Shown here in pieces: positions 47,269 through 59,603 of a stretch of DNA of 64,000 nucleotides. Numbering within the stretch: the first letter of the stretch is position 1; each line of letters begins with the position of its first letter. Origin of the DNA: Alteromonas hispanica (GTDB lineage: Bacteria > Pseudomonadota > Gammaproteobacteria > Enterobacterales > Alteromonadaceae). The stretch covers positions 248,001 through 312,000 of the forward strand of contig NZ_JAAAWP010000001.1 of assembly GCF_010500915.1 (NCBI RefSeq), written 5' to 3'. Below the pieces are notes generated by a model, which was not told the origin of the DNA, ran no database searches, and saw only the letters and a list, made by a program, of their open reading frames with translations. Both the position numbers and the translations under genes were made by a program.

Positions 47269-47461
47269 GAATTATGTTCACCCGTCTTAAAATTCGTTGA
47301 TAAACTCACAAGACTTTGTTGTGTTTTTACTGCGATATATTGTACTCGGTATTATAATAATTCCCTAATTTCACAGGTAATTCGATTAAAATCTCACCTT
47401 CCAGCGCTTTAATATTCACAAGGTTTCATTTTTGCTGACACAGTTGAATGTCTGGCATGGC

Positions 47462-50296
47462 CTACAAATGGGACGGATAGATTGCCTTCAAATACCAACG
47501 CTCGTTTAAGTCGAAACGCTGAGACTGAATAACTACATTGTGGTTACAGTAATCGTTTTCAAACCTACTATTCAACCATTTAGACAACATACAGACTGTG
47601 GAACTCCCTAACGTCACTTTTATATACCCATGGTAACTCGACAGATAGTAAGGGACACCAAGTGCTTCATAACGCTGTATTACAGGAAGTGCCGGAAACT
47701 TCCAGCGGTTCTCAAACCCCTGTGTAATGATTATGGCTTTAGGGTTAACCTGTCTGACAAATACTGACGTAGATGAGGTGTTGCTTCCGTGATGTGGAGC
47801 AATAAGGATATCTGCATCTACGGTTAACGTTGGTGTAACTGACTTAAATGATACTTTCGCATCTTCTGCTGACTGATTTGTGGTTGCTGCGCTCACTGTA
47901 TTTAACAGGGCATATTCAGTGCTTCGCTCAATATCGCCTGGCAATAAAATACTATTAAATGCGTCGCTTATTTTAATCACGCAGGAATGATTATTATCGT
48001 TTGTGGAATTACCCGGTAATGGCCATAAAATATCGATGCGTAAGCCTTGCCACTTTTCTGTTTTGCCTTGTTCACAGCCTTCAGTAGGAGAAAACCAAAG
48101 AGCACGACTAGCCAGATCTGAATTTGCTACAGTGGCCTTTCCCCCGGCGTGATCGTTATCTTTGTGGGTGTGAAAAACATAATCGATAGATTCAACACCT
48201 AACTTGTTCAGCAAGGGTAATAGCACTTCGCTGGCCGTATAAGCTACCCCCCTGTAACTAGCGCCAGAATCAATAACTAAAGCCCTACCTGCTTTTACCA
48301 CTGCAATTGCGCTGGCCTGCCCCGCGTCTAAAACATGTACATTCCATTGTTTTGGATTACCAGGTACGCGTAGTGTCAAAAATGGAACAAGAAGTACAAT
48401 CAACGCTACCTTTTTATAGCGCCAACGTGGGCCAATGAGTAAAAACATAAATGCCAGTGCACAGACCGCTGCTTTAGCATCTAAGTTAATATCTATTGAA
48501 GCATTTTCGTAGCGTGCTAAAATTTTCAAAAATTCAATAAGCCACGTCATGACGGTATCTAAGTAACTGAACAGCTTTTCTACCGCTGAAATACAGAATT
48601 CAGACACCTCTGAAATTATCGAAGCGTTTCCTGAAGTATCAACCCTATTCTCACCAACTGAATTCATTTTTAACAACGTTAAAATGAGCAGAACAAGCAA
48701 AGCAGGCGGCAACAGCAAGGTAATAATGGGTACTGCAATAATATTGGCCAAAAGCCCTACGACAGAAAATGTGCTGAAGAATATAACAGTGACGGGGATC
48801 ATAAATATGCTTAACAATATTTGTAAGCTAAATAATGTTTTTACAAATGACTGTGTAGATAATCGGAATCTGGCAACTAAGAACCAAATGTAAAGTACAG
48901 CACTCACGCTTAAATAAAAGCTTGCACTTAATATGGATAATGGGAATAGCGCTATACTTACCGCTACCATCGCAACTGCAAGGTGAAGAGGCCTGTATGT
49001 AAAGCATAACAGTGTCAACACACTGGCTACAGTTAGCAGTACATAAGCTCTTACAACGGGCAACGCTAAGCCACTTAGCAAAGTGTAAAGACCACAACCT
49101 ATCCAAACGATAGATATAACAAGGTGTCTGTAGTTGATATACGAAGCTAATAGATGCTCTCGCTTGAACAGGCTTTGAGACAGCTTAGTTGAACCAAACA
49201 ATGCCGAAAAAGCACTGCTTAGCTGAGCTTTCAAGTAAACGATACAACAGCAGAACAATAAAACATAACCTGCAACTACGCCTAAATGCATGCCTGAAAT
49301 ACTGAATAAATGGCCCGTGCCCGTAACTTGCAAAAGCTCCCAATGTAACGGTGTAAAACCACCTCGAAGCCCTAAAAGAAGCGCTTGCCACCATTGAAGG
49401 TTATTGCCCCTTAACTCATTAAGTACTGATGCCATACGCAAGCGAAAGCTGTGACGGTGAGATACATGGGCAAAATAAAGCTTTTTAATGTAACCGGTAA
49501 CGTGAACATTATCCGCCATAAGATGCTTTTGCTGATTAGCCCCCACCGGATTTTGAGTGCTATAGCTTGGCTTTAGTTTTACCAACGCCAGGAAGATATC
49601 GCCATTATGAAGGCAGCTGTTTTCATCAAGCTGATTCGAATCATTTATTGTGGGAGCAGTAAGCCTTCCTTTTTTGCCAGCAAGCCCCTCTATAAAGGTA
49701 GACTGAGGTGATTGTTCGGTGTCATTTGGCGCTATAAACTCAACCATATAGCGATGACTTTTTACCTCAGTGAATGTATTGATAGATGTATTGAGGGAAG
49801 TATCGAGGCTTTTTTTATGTACTGGACCTTTAGGGTTGGGTATACAGCCACCGCTTAAAACACGAGCTTGTAATATGATGTCTTTTTGAATTTTGTCTTT
49901 TGGGAGTTGCCAAGCATAGTGGTAATACCCTACACTCGCCTCCATTAAAACGCCCGTCAATGCGCCGCTGGCAACAAGCATGCTCAGGAAAGCGACAGAG
50001 CGTCTGCTAAGTGGGAAGAGTCTTAAGGATGAGACCTTGTATAGGTTTCGGTTGAAAGTGTAAAGAGAGGCTTCACTCGCGTACTGACATGGAATTTGTC
50101 TTGGTATATGTTCAGGCTTGAGTTTTGTTGTTGGGCTTAACGCAAATCGGTGATAAGTCGCTAGAATGGTAAGCAACAATATCACCAGTGCGATTAGTAA
50201 AAAAAGTTCGCTTTTTGAAGGTAAGCGAGGCCAAAAAACCGCACTGATTGCGCCAACGCAAAAACTAAATAGCCAAATTGTGATACGATTTACCAT
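47462..50296 (-). CDS. comEC: ComEC/Rec2 family DNA-uptake channel protein
   Basis: A 944-residue inner-membrane protein with an N-terminal hydrophobic and DUF4131-like region, a central Competence domain (GLRGGFTPLHWELLQVTGTGHLFSISGMHLGVVAGY near 305-340) with many helices, and a C-terminal metallo-beta-lactamase domain with HTHKDNDHAGG near residues 704-714. It should pass single-stranded DNA into the cytoplasm in natural transformation. It is longer than the roughly 750-residue E. coli YcaI, from extra periplasmic and linker sequence. It is at the head of the LPS gene run, as in related bacteria. Confidence 0.94.
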   Translation of the reverse strand: MVNRITIWLFSFCVGAISAVFWPRLPSKSELFLLIALVILLLTILATYHRFALSPTTKLKPEHIPRQIPCQYASEASLYTFNRNLYKVSSLRLFPLSRRSVAFLSMLVASGALTGVLMEASVGYYHYAWQLPKDKIQKDIILQARVLSGGCIPNPKGPVHKKSLDTSLNTSINTFTEVKSHRYMVEFIAPNDTEQSPQSTFIEGLAGKKGRLTAPTINDSNQLDENSCLHNGDIFLALVKLKPSYSTQNPVGANQQKHLMADNVHVTGYIKKLYFAHVSHRHSFRLRMASVLNELRGNNLQWWQALLLGLRGGFTPLHWELLQVTGTGHLFSISGMHLGVVAGYVLLFCCCIVYLKAQLSSAFSALFGSTKLSQSLFKREHLLASYINYRHLVISIVWIGCGLYTLLSGLALPVVRAYVLLTVASVLTLLCFTYRPLHLAVAMVAVSIALFPLSILSASFYLSVSAVLYIWFLVARFRLSTQSFVKTLFSLQILLSIFMIPVTVIFFSTFSVVGLLANIIAVPIITLLLPPALLVLLILTLLKMNSVGENRVDTSGNASIISEVSEFCISAVEKLFSYLDTVMTWLIEFLKILARYENASIDINLDAKAAVCALAFMFLLIGPRWRYKKVALIVLLVPFLTLRVPGNPKQWNVHVLDAGQASAIAVVKAGRALVIDSGASYRGVAYTASEVLLPLLNKLGVESIDYVFHTHKDNDHAGGKATVANSDLASRALWFSPTEGCEQGKTEKWQGLRIDILWPLPGNSTNDNNHSCVIKISDAFNSILLPGDIERSTEYALLNTVSAATTNQSAEDAKVSFKSVTPTLTVDADILIAPHHGSNTSSTSVFVRQVNPKAIIITQGFENRWKFPALPVIQRYEALGVPYYLSSYHGYIKVTLGSSTVCMLSKWLNSRFENDYCNHNVVIQSQRFDLNERWYLKAIYPSHL

Positions 50297-50325
50297 TGAT
50301 TCACGTAACTATTTTTATCTAGACC

Positions 50326-50351
50326 TTATTTAGGTAGCTTATTTAGGTAGC
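50326..50351. repeat. 13-bp direct repeat TTATTTAGGTAGC
   Basis: Two perfect adjacent copies (50326-50338, 50339-50351) followed by a partial third (TTAG) lie in the gap upstream of comEC. A short minus-strand frame over it (to 50538) is rejected as a gene. Confidence 0.8.
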
Positions 50352-50546
50352 TTAGTAGCGTAGACTGCCTAACTTTATTAGGGTTAATAAGCTTGGGGGT
50401 TTCCGAGTTTGGGTTTAACGAGCTTGGGCTTAATCCTCGAAGGTGTACGTGGCGAGAATTTGGCAAAATATTTTTTTCTTTTTTATGATTAACATTGCGA
50501 GCTATCATGTTCTTTTTGACTCTTAATTTGAGAAGCATCGAACTCT

Positions 50547-51071
50547 ATGCCTAAGAAATTTATTCGACGCTTTCTGCCAGATCATCAAAGCATCAAGAAA
50601 AACAAAGCCCTTAAAGTGTTTGGCCATGTTCTTCATGAGCCGAATTTATGGCATCTAAATCGCCGCTCAGCGTCTGGTGCGTTTGGCATTGGACTTTTCT
50701 TTGCATTCTGGCCGGTGCCATTTCAAATGTGGCTATCTGCGGGTGTTGCTATTCCGTTTAGAGCCAATATTCCCCTGTCAGTTGCTACCGTATGGATAAC
50801 CAATCCCTTCACGATTCCTCCCATATTCTATGGTGCCTATAAGGTAGGAACTACTGTACTTGGGACCAAACCTGAACACTTTGAATTTCAATTTAGCTGG
50901 CAGTGGGTAGTTGAAAGTATCAATACCATAGGGCCTGCGTTTTTGGTGGGATGCGGAATATGTTCAGTGGTTTTTGGATTGGCGGGCTATCTATCGCTTA
51001 ACTGGATATGGCGCTTTCAGGTAAGAAAGGCGTGGGAACGCAGAAAACACAACCGCATAGATGAGAATTAG
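50547..51071 (+). CDS. DUF2062 family membrane protein
   Basis: A 174-residue protein with two or three membrane helices and the DUF2062 pattern: an N-terminal basic segment, then RRSASGAFGIGLFFAFWPVPFQMWLSA near 37-63 and NIPLSVATVWITNPFTIPPIFYGAY near 71-95. Function unknown. It is a single gene divergent from comEC and followed by a strong hairpin. The ribosome site is weak. Confidence 0.88.
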   Translation: MPKKFIRRFLPDHQSIKKNKALKVFGHVLHEPNLWHLNRRSASGAFGIGLFFAFWPVPFQMWLSAGVAIPFRANIPLSVATVWITNPFTIPPIFYGAYKVGTTVLGTKPEHFEFQFSWQWVVESINTIGPAFLVGCGICSVVFGLAGYLSLNWIWRFQVRKAWERRKHNRIDEN

Positions 51072-51112
51072 AAGAGCGTTAACTTCCGCATGCTACATTG
51101 CGCTAAGCTATG

Positions 51113-51145
51113 AAAAAGCTAGCGCGCAGTGCGCACTAGCTTTTT
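51113..51145. terminator. Bidirectional terminator between the DUF2062 gene and ligA
   Basis: Arms AAAAAGCTAG and CTAGCTTTTT enclose an inner GCGC-AGT-GCGC stem. A run of seven T residues follows on the plus strand and five on the minus strand. Confidence 0.85.
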
Positions 51146-51234
51146 TTAGAGGCTTAAGACGTTAACGTGCACTCCCTGCAGTTAACGCGCTGCGTGAAAT
51201 GAGTCAGAATACCCTACACGGGTCTTGTTTTATG

Positions 51235-53322
<2,088 letters not shown>

Positions 53323-53350
53323 TTAGCGTTTACACTTCTGCTTAAATGAA

Positions 53351-53376
53351 AAAGGACCTGCTGTTCAAGTCCTTGT
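53351..53376 (-). terminator. Hairpin between zipA and ligA
   Basis: Arms AAGGAC and GTCCTT with a loop of about 11 nt are followed on the minus strand by TTTCATTT. It may end or attenuate the zipA transcript before ligA. Confidence 0.5.
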
Positions 53377-53444
53377 AAAAATAAATGCCAAATGTCGTTT
53401 AGGGCCTTTACCCCTCGACTCAACTACAGCTTAGAAACACTCAA

Positions 53445-54989
53445 TCAGCTTCGAGAGATCATTCTTCTACGCTCAAATTCACGAATTTTCTCAACATACT
53501 GCTGCAAGCCTTGTTTGGTAAGCACGCTTCTGCGACCATCGAGAACCTGAGCATTGAACTCATCAGCCAATTTGCGCGCAGCGTTGTGCATCATATTAAA
53601 AACCTGATGAGGATCGCCCTCAATAGGTAGGATCATAAATAAAGACACACCCTGAGTATCGAAGTTCTCTAAATTATCTATATCAAAAACGCCTGGTTTG
53701 AACATATTGGCAAGACTAAATAAAACGGGTCCTTTGCCATTAGAGTTGACGTGGCGGTGAAAGATATCCTGATCGCCAAACTTGAAACCCAGGGTTAGCA
53801 ACATGGGTAGCAAGGCAGCTCCCGAGATAGGTGCATCATTAGGTGCTCGAACGTTAAGTACTAATACTTCTTGCGCCGGAGAATCTGATGAATTGCTGCT
53901 CGATGACTCTTTCGGGGCAGATGCTCCAGCGGATGATGCTTGCGATTCGCTGTCATCAAAATCAATGCGCATCTGATCATCACCAAAGTTTGGCTCTTCA
54001 CGTTTTCTCGCAGGACTTTTACTACGTCGTGTTTTTGATAAACGCTGTCTACCCTGCGGCTTTTCATCATAACTTTCATTATTCAACGGGTCGGAAAAGA
54101 TAGGCTCAACACGTGCTCCAGCATTCTCAGCTTCATCTCTTGTTGCATCTACGTACAGCGTTGACGTGGCCTTAGGCACCTCTGAGCGAGGTACACTTTT
54201 TGTAGGTGCCGTTGTGCTGTTTGCATCAGTATTTGATGGTGTGGTTGCGTCATGAGAAGACTTATGAGTCGAGGCACTTGTTTCAGATGTAGAGATTTCT
54301 GGCAAAGAGCTATCATCTACAGAGCTATCTGCTTGTCCCGAAGTCTCAGCCTGCATGGAACTTTCTGTGTCTTCAGAGGTTTCAGAATCTCTGAGTAAAA
54401 AATCGGGTGGCTCGGGAAAATCAGCAATATTGTCATTTCTTAGCGTTGCGGGTTCAACTGCGTGACGACTACTGTTTTTTATGTGAGGTTTTGGATTCGT
54501 TATTACCGAACCATAGAGCGTAGAACGCTGCTCTTGAGAGTCTGGGTTTTCTTCAGCAGGCGTGGCAATAACGGCGCTGTTTTTCTCGCCATCTGTCGTA
54601 TCAGTATCTGCGCTGTCTTCCTTTTCGCTCGCGTAAGATGAACCACCATTGGCCAAATAATCACTGGCCAAATGATCACTGGAAAGTGACTGCCTGTTTT
54701 CTTCATTGCTGAAGTCGGTAGATGCCTTGTTCTGTTCACTGTCAGAAGCGGGTTCAGAATTTGGACTATCGCCCACTACCCTTACGCTGCCAATACCGAG
54801 TTCGTCAAAACCACTGTCATCGCGCGACTCTGTATACTCATCGTCATTCTCGTCCCACTGACGTGGCTCAAGACGCTGCTTTTCTTCCGGTTTACTGTTG
54901 TTTCTTATTTTCCAAATACCATGGGCCAACACGCCTATGATAAAAACAGAACCACCTAACAGTAGAAATAGACGTAATTCATCTTCCAT
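53445..54989 (-). CDS. zipA: Cell division protein ZipA with a long acidic linker
   Basis: A 514-residue bitopic protein that anchors FtsZ to the inner membrane. An N-terminal helix (LRLFLLLGGSVFIIGVLAHGIW near 5-26) is followed by a charged stretch, a roughly 320-residue Ser/Thr/Asp/Glu/Pro-rich linker, and the C-terminal FtsZ-binding domain (LNVRAPNDAPISGAALLPMLLTLGFKFGDQDIFHRH near 374-409). E. coli ZipA is about 330 residues, so the extra length is almost all linker. It starts 19 bp after smc and shares its transcript. Confidence 0.94.
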   Translation of the reverse strand: MEDELRLFLLLGGSVFIIGVLAHGIWKIRNNSKPEEKQRLEPRQWDENDDEYTESRDDSGFDELGIGSVRVVGDSPNSEPASDSEQNKASTDFSNEENRQSLSSDHLASDYLANGGSSYASEKEDSADTDTTDGEKNSAVIATPAEENPDSQEQRSTLYGSVITNPKPHIKNSSRHAVEPATLRNDNIADFPEPPDFLLRDSETSEDTESSMQAETSGQADSSVDDSSLPEISTSETSASTHKSSHDATTPSNTDANSTTAPTKSVPRSEVPKATSTLYVDATRDEAENAGARVEPIFSDPLNNESYDEKPQGRQRLSKTRRSKSPARKREEPNFGDDQMRIDFDDSESQASSAGASAPKESSSSNSSDSPAQEVLVLNVRAPNDAPISGAALLPMLLTLGFKFGDQDIFHRHVNSNGKGPVLFSLANMFKPGVFDIDNLENFDTQGVSLFMILPIEGDPHQVFNMMHNAARKLADEFNAQVLDGRRSVLTKQGLQQYVEKIREFERRRMISRS

Positions 54990-55008
54990 TTAATTCTTTC
55001 GCCCTTTG

Positions 55009-58000
55009 TTATGCTTCTGCGAATGCAACGGCTTCGTCGACATCAACGGCAACCATGCGCGATACACCAGGTTCGGCCATTGTGACACCCGTTAGGTGAC
55101 TCGCCATTTCCATCGCTATTTTATTATGGGTAATGTAAATAAACTGCACTGTCTCAGACATTTGTGACACCAGATTGCAAAAACGGCCCACGTTAGCATC
55201 GTCTAGCGGCGCGTCAACTTCATCGAGTAGACAGAAGGGCGCCGGATTTAATCTGAAAATTGCAAATACCAATGATAAAGCGGTTAATGCTTTTTCTCCA
55301 CCGCTTAAAAGATGAATTGTACTATTTTTCTTACCCGGTGGACGAGCCATAATGGTCACCCCTGTTTCAAGTAAGTCATCATCTGTAAGCGCAAGATACG
55401 CTGAACCACCGCCAAACACCTTTGGAAAGAGCGTTTTTAAATCTTCGTTTACTTGCTCAAAGGTATTCGAGAAGCGGCTTCGTGTCTCTTTGTCTATTTT
55501 TCGGATTGCAGCCTGCAGGGTCTCCAGTGCATTGGTTAAATCTTCATGCTGCTCATCTAAGTGCGATTTGCGTTGAGATTGTGTTTCAAACTCTTCTACC
55601 GCAGCAAGGTTTACAGCGCCTAAACGCTGTAAACTCGCTTGTGTTTTCTCTAGCTCTTGCTGCCACTTATTTTCATCGGCGTCTTCAGGAAGTTCGGCAA
55701 GAAGTGTTTTTAGCGACTGCTTAGACTCTTGAAGTTGCTCTAATACCGTATTCCCACGCACTCGATGACCCTCTATCTCTATTTTGAGTGTGTCGATGTG
55801 CGCCTGTCTAGCCTGAATATCCTTTCCTAAAGCCTGCTGCCCTTTTTCAGCTTCGCGAAGCCATTGTTCTATATCTTCTAGCTGTGCGAGCGCTTCGCTA
55901 CGCTGATGCTCTAACTCGTGCTTATTCTCGAGTAGCACCTGAAGCTCTTCATGCTGGGTCTCTTGCGGTGATGTTAACTGTGAAAGCTCGTCGGTAAGTC
56001 GAGATGTGGTTTCAACGTACTCTTTCATCTGACTTTCATTTCGACTCACCTGCTCGCTGTACATTTTCTGATGATTATCAAGCTGTTGTTTTTTTAGCGC
56101 AAGCTCATGCTTTTTAGAGGTTAACATTTCTACTTGCGCTCTAAGCTCCACTATACTGAGCTCTTCTCGTTCTCGCCTTTCATTCACATCTGCAAGTGTT
56201 TCTTCACACTCTGAAAGCTGCTGTTCATAAAGGGTGAGCGACTCAGAAAGCATCTCTAACTGGCTCTCTTCCTCCTGCTGAAGAGCTTGCTGCGCTGCCA
56301 ATTCATCTTGCAGTTTAGTCATTCTCGACTGCTGCTGTTGCTGCTGCATCGCTAACAACGAACGAGCATTTTTACTTTGCTGATACGCGCCCTCACACTC
56401 TAACAATTCTGATTGATGCTTCTGTATCTCTTGACGTATGTTGTTAATCGATAGCTGAGCCATCTCAACCCGCTTTTGGCCTGACAGTTTTGCTTCCTCA
56501 AGAGACTGCATTTCGTTTTCTAATAGAGTTAGCTTATTCGCACGTTGAAGTACTCCGTCTTCAGTTTTACCAGGCTTTAATAACCAATTTTCACCGCACC
56601 ATAAACCACTGTGGGACATCGCACTCTTGCCGCTGTCTTTTAATTTGTCTTTGGTTTGATCACTAAAGAGATCTTCGTCATTTTGAAAGATAAAAATTTC
56701 GTTCAAAAAACTGGGCACTCGCTGATTTTCTGAAAACTCAAGAAGTGCGAAAGCCAACGTTCCAGGCTCTGCCTTATCTGTAAATACAGACTCAGTAAAT
56801 ATCCTCACGCCGCTAGGTAACGCCTCCTGTTGTGAAAACACAGAAGCCACTTCATCCTTTTTAGATAAAAGTGGTTGATTGAGATATTGAAGCACTACCT
56901 CAATACAGGGCGCTAACAAGTCTGGAGCGTAAATAGATTGCCACAGCGTTTTCGCCACTTGCTCATTGCTGTCTTGATGAGAAACATAGCGCGATGCATC
57001 ACTTTGCAGTGCGCTTAATGCGGAATGCGTAGACCTTGCAGCATGAAGTTTTCCGGTTACCTCTTCTAGCTCATTGCGGACTAACTCTAACTCTTCACTG
57101 GCTTCAGATTCTGAGGTTGTAAGGTCACTCACTTTTTCTCGAAGCGCAAACACATTCTCTTCTGCCTCTTCAGCTTGCGCATCCAAAATCGCCAATTGCT
57201 CTTCAAAGTTCTCATCTTGGGTTTGAGAAAGCTCTTGTTGTATTTCGCTTATTCTTTGAGAGGTGCGCAATTGAACATTCATAAGAGATTGAATTTGGCT
57301 GTGGCTCTCTTGCACCTTGCTTTTAATTTGGTTGAATGCAGCTTCTTGCTGCCTTGCAGACGCATTTACATCCCGCAACAGTTGTTCAGCGTCTTTAAAA
57401 CGCTCTTTCACGCTGTACAGTTCTGCCTCGTTAATTTCAAGCTCGGGCTCTATTTCCAGCAGTGAATCGCGGGATTGCGACAGCAATGTTTGCGCTTCTT
57501 GCAACGAGTGCCGTAACAGCTGCTGTTGTTCGTTGATACGGGATATCTCCTGTTCAACTTGTGTTGCTCGCTGTTTGGCATGCAGCGCATTTTGCTCTAA
57601 ACGAGTGATAGATGTACTGGTGGTGAAAAGGGATTGTTGAATATCATCTACTGTTTGTTTTAGGTCTGATTGCTTTTCTTTATACATGTTGACGCCAGCT
57701 TCATCACCCTGCTGACGCGCTATTAACGCCTCCATCTCAGATATTTGAGACGCTTTTTCAGTTTCTAGTTTTTCAATATGATCACTGTTTTTTAAAAACC
57801 GAATTGCAGCAAGCTGCCCTTTTAGTTCTCTTACCTGAGACCGTAGCGCTTTATATCGCGTCGCTGCTGCTGCCTGTCTTTGCAGCTTTTCTAACTGCCG
57901 GCCAAGCTCATCGCGCACATCTGTGAGGCGGTCTAAATTATCGAGGGTATGTTTGATGCGGTTTTCAGTTTCACGTCTGCGCTCTTTGTATTTGGAAATT

Positions 58001-58506
58001 CCCGCGGCTTCTTCAATAAACACCCGCAATTCTTGAGGTTTTGACTCAATAAGACGGGAAATCATGCCTTGCTCAATAATGGCGTATGACCGGGGCCCTA
58101 ACCCTGTTCCTAAGAATAGATCTGTTACGTCACGTCTCCGGCATTTTGTACCATTAAGAAAATAAGTAGATTGCGCTTCCCGTGTTACCAGACGTTTAAC
58201 CGAGAGTTCGTTATAGTTAGCATACTCTCCAACAATACGCCCGCTCGTGTTGTCGAATATCAATTCAACACTGCACTGACCTACAGGCTTTCTTGACGTA
58301 GAACCGTTAAAAATAACATCGGTCATTGCGTCACCACGCAAATTTTTTGCAGAGCTTTCGCCAAGCACCCATCGAACCGCATCTATGACGTTGGACTTTC
58401 CACAACCGTTTGGCCCCACTACTGCGGTCATTTCACCAGGAAAAGGAATAACGGTGGGTTCAACAAAAGATTTAAAGCCAGCAAGCTTTATTTTTTTAAG
58501 GCGCAC
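55009..58506 (-). CDS. smc: Chromosome segregation protein SMC
   Basis: A 1165-residue SMC ATPase. The N-terminal head has Walker A GPNGCGKSNVIDAVRWVLGE near 32-51. Two long coiled coils flank a hinge near residues 520-640; the second coil holds a short glutamine run. The C-terminal head has the signature LLSGGEKALTALSLVF and Walker B CLLDEVDAPLDD. It organises and segregates the chromosome. The start is GTG at 58506 with GAGGG upstream. E. coli uses MukB instead, but Alteromonas-type bacteria keep SMC. It is divergent from cysZ. Confidence 0.97.
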   Translation of the reverse strand: MRLKKIKLAGFKSFVEPTVIPFPGEMTAVVGPNGCGKSNVIDAVRWVLGESSAKNLRGDAMTDVIFNGSTSRKPVGQCSVELIFDNTSGRIVGEYANYNELSVKRLVTREAQSTYFLNGTKCRRRDVTDLFLGTGLGPRSYAIIEQGMISRLIESKPQELRVFIEEAAGISKYKERRRETENRIKHTLDNLDRLTDVRDELGRQLEKLQRQAAAATRYKALRSQVRELKGQLAAIRFLKNSDHIEKLETEKASQISEMEALIARQQGDEAGVNMYKEKQSDLKQTVDDIQQSLFTTSTSITRLEQNALHAKQRATQVEQEISRINEQQQLLRHSLQEAQTLLSQSRDSLLEIEPELEINEAELYSVKERFKDAEQLLRDVNASARQQEAAFNQIKSKVQESHSQIQSLMNVQLRTSQRISEIQQELSQTQDENFEEQLAILDAQAEEAEENVFALREKVSDLTTSESEASEELELVRNELEEVTGKLHAARSTHSALSALQSDASRYVSHQDSNEQVAKTLWQSIYAPDLLAPCIEVVLQYLNQPLLSKKDEVASVFSQQEALPSGVRIFTESVFTDKAEPGTLAFALLEFSENQRVPSFLNEIFIFQNDEDLFSDQTKDKLKDSGKSAMSHSGLWCGENWLLKPGKTEDGVLQRANKLTLLENEMQSLEEAKLSGQKRVEMAQLSINNIRQEIQKHQSELLECEGAYQQSKNARSLLAMQQQQQQSRMTKLQDELAAQQALQQEEESQLEMLSESLTLYEQQLSECEETLADVNERREREELSIVELRAQVEMLTSKKHELALKKQQLDNHQKMYSEQVSRNESQMKEYVETTSRLTDELSQLTSPQETQHEELQVLLENKHELEHQRSEALAQLEDIEQWLREAEKGQQALGKDIQARQAHIDTLKIEIEGHRVRGNTVLEQLQESKQSLKTLLAELPEDADENKWQQELEKTQASLQRLGAVNLAAVEEFETQSQRKSHLDEQHEDLTNALETLQAAIRKIDKETRSRFSNTFEQVNEDLKTLFPKVFGGGSAYLALTDDDLLETGVTIMARPPGKKNSTIHLLSGGEKALTALSLVFAIFRLNPAPFCLLDEVDAPLDDANVGRFCNLVSQMSETVQFIYITHNKIAMEMASHLTGVTMAEPGVSRMVAVDVDEAVAFAEA

Positions 58507-58814
58507 ACTCTGCCCTCATATAAACAGGCACAGCAAAACGACAAACAATGGTTTGCGTATTGTTTACACGTTTAGCGAAAATGGGTGGTGAATGAGCGGT
58601 TTTCACGTTATTTTTTAATGCAATAGCACACAGTATTGTCTTTTTATTATCTTTTCGACTCTACCAAATCATACAGCTTGTAACAATTAACATTTCTGTC
58701 TGACCGTGTTGGATAATATGATGATAGTGTTTGGTGTTATATTTGATGTGATTTTTAATATAACGTTTGACAGTGAGCGGTACTGTTTTAACGTAATTTT
58801 TTTAAGGAGAGCGA
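58507..58814. other. Divergent intergenic stretch between smc and cysZ
   Basis: About 310 AT-rich bases that must hold both promoters. No strong operator or credible short gene seen; a plus-strand frame from 58706 is out of phase with cysZ and not called. Confidence 0.5.
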
Positions 58815-59546
58815 ATGAGTGCTGGCGGTGTAAATTATTTTTTCATGGGATTTTCGCTAATAAAGACGAAGGGTCTGAAGCGATTTGTTTTTGTTCCTTT
58901 TGCCATAAATCTTATTCTATTTTCAGTGGCTTTTTACTTTTTATTTGGTCAAATTGAGTCAGGTATCGCCTATGTCATCAACTTAGTTCCCGAATGGCTT
59001 GGCTGGATTAAAACCGCTATCTCGTTCCTACTTTGGCCTTTGGCTGTAATAAGCGTTTTGCTGATTTTTGCACTTATCTTTGGCACCCTAGCCAACTGGA
59101 TTGCAGCGCCATTCAATGGCGTATTGTCAGAAAAAGTAGAGCGCCACTTAAGCGGACAAGCATTAGGAGATGAAGGAGTAATGGCCCTAATTAAAGACAT
59201 TCCCCGCACATTGGGCCGTGAAGTAACTAAGCTCGCGTGGTATTTGCCTCGTGCAATCGGGTTTCTATTACTTTTCTTTATCTTGCCCGTAATAGGCCAA
59301 GTTTTGTGGTTTCTTTTTAACGCTTGGATGATGGCTATTCAATATTGTGACTACCCGTATGATAATCATAAGGTTCCTTTTACCCGGATGCGTCTTCATT
59401 TGTCCGAGCATAAAGGCAAAGCCATGAGTTTTGGCATGATGGTAAATATTTTCTCTTTAATCCCCGTAGTGAATTTCATCATTATGCCGGTAGCAATTTG
59501 CGGGGCAACGGCAATGTGGGTAAATGAATTAAAAGATGACGCGTAA
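58815..59546 (+). CDS. cysZ: CysZ-type sulfate transporter
   Basis: A 243-residue inner-membrane protein with about four helices of the CysZ/EI24 family. It has GVNYFFMGFSLIKTKGLKRFVFVPFAINLILF at the N-terminus and a conserved NWIAAPFNGVLSEKVE near residues 94-109. In E. coli CysZ brings sulfate into the cytoplasm for cysteine synthesis. ATG follows AAGGAGAGCGA. Divergent from smc-zipA-ligA, the usual neighbourhood. Confidence 0.93.
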   Translation: MSAGGVNYFFMGFSLIKTKGLKRFVFVPFAINLILFSVAFYFLFGQIESGIAYVINLVPEWLGWIKTAISFLLWPLAVISVLLIFALIFGTLANWIAAPFNGVLSEKVERHLSGQALGDEGVMALIKDIPRTLGREVTKLAWYLPRAIGFLLLFFILPVIGQVLWFLFNAWMMAIQYCDYPYDNHKVPFTRMRLHLSEHKGKAMSFGMMVNIFSLIPVVNFIIMPVAICGATAMWVNELKDDA

Positions 59547-59557
59547 CAGGCGTCATC
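59535..59557 (-). terminator. Terminator for the Sel1/zinc-protease-motif gene, inside the cysZ 3' end
   Basis: An 8-bp stem (GATGACGC / GCGTCATC) with a 7-nt loop overlaps the cysZ stop codon. On the minus strand it is followed by TTTTAATT, so it most likely serves the minus-strand gene. Confidence 0.6.
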
Positions 59558-59603
59558 GTAGATACGTGAGAACGCAATTATGCGGCTATGCAATTATGAA
59601 TTA

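Noticed and set aside
50326..50538. 70-codon minus-strand frame upstream of comEC
   Set aside because: It is built on a 13-bp direct repeat and low-complexity sequence, with no family match.
56330..56360. CTG-rich trinucleotide run in smc
   Set aside because: It encodes a short glutamine stretch within the coiled coil and needs no separate explanation.
58706..58957. 83-codon plus-strand frame at the cysZ start
   Set aside because: It is out of phase with cysZ, which has a strong ribosome site and family match.
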